In this document: piece by piece, positions 5,095 through 5,836 of the stretch
How the letters are laid out: the number at the start of each line of letters is the position of its first letter
Position numbering within the stretch: position 1 is the first letter of the stretch
Origin: an uncultured Saprospiraceae bacterium
GTDB taxonomy: Bacteria; Bacteroidota; Bacteroidia; Chitinophagales; Saprospiraceae
DNA length: 5,836 nucleotides
Direction: 5' to 3'
Assembly (NCBI GenBank): GCA_905479665.1
Contig: CAJQNM010000030.1
Coordinates: 1-5,836, forward strand
Translations under genes and position numbers: made by a program
Notes under the pieces: generated by a model
Told to the model about the DNA's origin: nothing
What the model saw: only the letters and a program-made list of their open reading frames with translations
Databases searched by the model: none

Positions 5095-5836
5095 ATGAAT
5101 AAACGAACATTATTACTTAGCTTACTTGGCCTGATTCTTTGCATTAGTACAGAGGCGGAGGCTCAACCGACTGAGAGTTTACAGGCCAGGTACATCGGGT
5201 GTGGTACTGCCCAGCCGACTACTGGATGGGGTTTAATCTCCAAGGAAAACATCCGACTTGAGGATCAGAATACCATCGGAATAGATTTTTATGCCTCAAC
5301 CACCAATAGCTCTGGAGGAATCAAGAAGGTGGCGACAATTGAGTTTGACGATCCGAACGGCGGAAACGCTTTTACGAATGATGATTTGCAGATCTCGAAT
5401 ATTTCCAGTACCACAGGAGATATCGAGTTCTTCACTCTGCGAGATGCCATCAATGTCAACTCAATGAAGTTTGAAGGCGGGAACAACGGAAATGGAACAG
5501 CCTTTCAGATTCTTCATTCGAACAATGTTTCACTTACCCTGCAAGGCGATGGAGATATGACGATTGGTGGTTCACTCACTGAAAATAGCGACCGTCGCCT
5601 TAAAACAAACATAAGCAGGCTCGGCCCAGTATTAAATGCGTTAGATAATATTTCCGCATACCGCTACAAGTGGAAATCTGAAAGCCGAGGGCAAGAAATT
5701 CAACTTGGTCTGATTGCTCAAGAAGTACAGGCAGAATTTCCTGAATTGGTGAGTGCCGACGATGAGGGTACACTATCTGTGAGCTATACAAAAATGGTTC
5801 CGGTCCTTCTTGAGGCCATTAAGGAGCAGCAGCAGA
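5095..5836 (+). CDS. Exported protein with S74 (tail-fibre / endosialidase chaperone) domain, 3' end outside window
   Basis: The frame runs open from ATG 5095 to the window edge (247 full codons). In-frame TGA at 5062-5064 and no other ATG fix the start. Residues 1-24 are a signal peptide (MNKR, leucine-rich core, cleavage after AEA or nearby). Residues 25-160 are Gly/Asn/Thr-rich with short strands (TGDIEFFTLRDA, TLQGDGDMTIGGSL), like the stalk segment that precedes these domains. From 163 comes the S74 domain: ENSDRRLKTNI, then YRYKWKSE, LGLIAQEVQAEFPELV (204-219) and VSYTKMVPVLLEAIKEQQQ, where a C-terminal coiled coil begins. In phage endosialidases this domain drives trimer folding and cuts itself off using a Ser/Lys pair five residues apart; Ser165 and Lys170 match that spacing. 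Bacteroidota carry many such exported proteins, usually annotated as tail fibre domain-containing; their role is unclear. It is not evidence of a prophage. Promoter P2 lies directly upstream. Confidence 0.9.
   Translation, partial: MNKRTLLLSLLGLILCISTEAEAQPTESLQARYIGCGTAQPTTGWGLISKENIRLEDQNTIGIDFYASTTNSSGGIKKVATIEFDDPNGGNAFTNDDLQISNISSTTGDIEFFTLRDAINVNSMKFEGGNNGNGTAFQILHSNNVSLTLQGDGDMTIGGSLTENSDRRLKTNISRLGPVLNALDNISAYRYKWKSESRGQEIQLGLIAQEVQAEFPELVSADDEGTLSVSYTKMVPVLLEAIKEQQQ

Noticed and set aside
5095..5836. Prophage tail-fibre gene
   Set aside because: The protein has a Sec signal peptide and its own Bacteroidota promoter, and no other phage gene is near. Exported S74-domain proteins are common in this phylum.

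Overview
The window looks like chromosomal DNA from a member of the Bacteroidota, probably near the Cytophagales. This is inferred from style, not from a marker gene. Start codons lack Shine-Dalgarno sequences and sit behind A/T-rich leaders. Two sequences match the Bacteroidota -7 promoter box TAnnTTTG exactly. Signal peptides end in the FGQ or AEAQ style, and there is an exported protein with an S74 (tail-fibre chaperone) domain. No rRNA, tRNA, transposase, integrase or CRISPR array is visible.

Layout. (1) 1-347, + strand: the C-terminal 114 residues of a GNAT acetyltransferase cut by the window edge. (2) 405-1880, +: an exported amidohydrolase of the N-acyl-D-amino-acid deacylase type, with an altered metal-site motif. 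(3) 1893-2246: four tandem copies of a unit of about 75 bp, each made of two inverted stem-loops with complementary loops. This REP/BIME-like array fills nearly all of the gap between two convergent genes. (4) 2248-2883 and 2880-4751, both -: an ABC-F ATPase of the Uup type (TTG start) followed, with a 4-base ATGA overlap, by a small secreted protein, probably a lipoprotein. (5) 4752-5094: a 343-bp intergenic region with two promoter-like elements of the same design, a short stretch without a convincing gene that ends in a perfect intrinsic terminator, and the leader of the last gene. (6) 5095-5836, +: the first 247 residues of an exported protein carrying an S74 domain, cut by the window edge.

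The most interesting signals are non-coding. A 20-bp element (16/20 identical between copies, with an A4-centred dyad) lies exactly 17 bp upstream of an exact TAnnTTTG box at both 4785-4829 and 5019-5063. This suggests one regulator driving both the S74 gene and an unannotated transcript of roughly 145 nt that ends at the 4953-4978 terminator. The same dyad lies in the leader of the divergent ABC-F gene, where overlapping alternative hairpins could form. The repeat array keeps all eight hairpin loops unchanged (ATAGA or TCTAT) while the stems drift.

The genes do not form an obvious single pathway. The tightest functional link supported by sequence is the translationally coupled ABC-F/secreted-protein pair.
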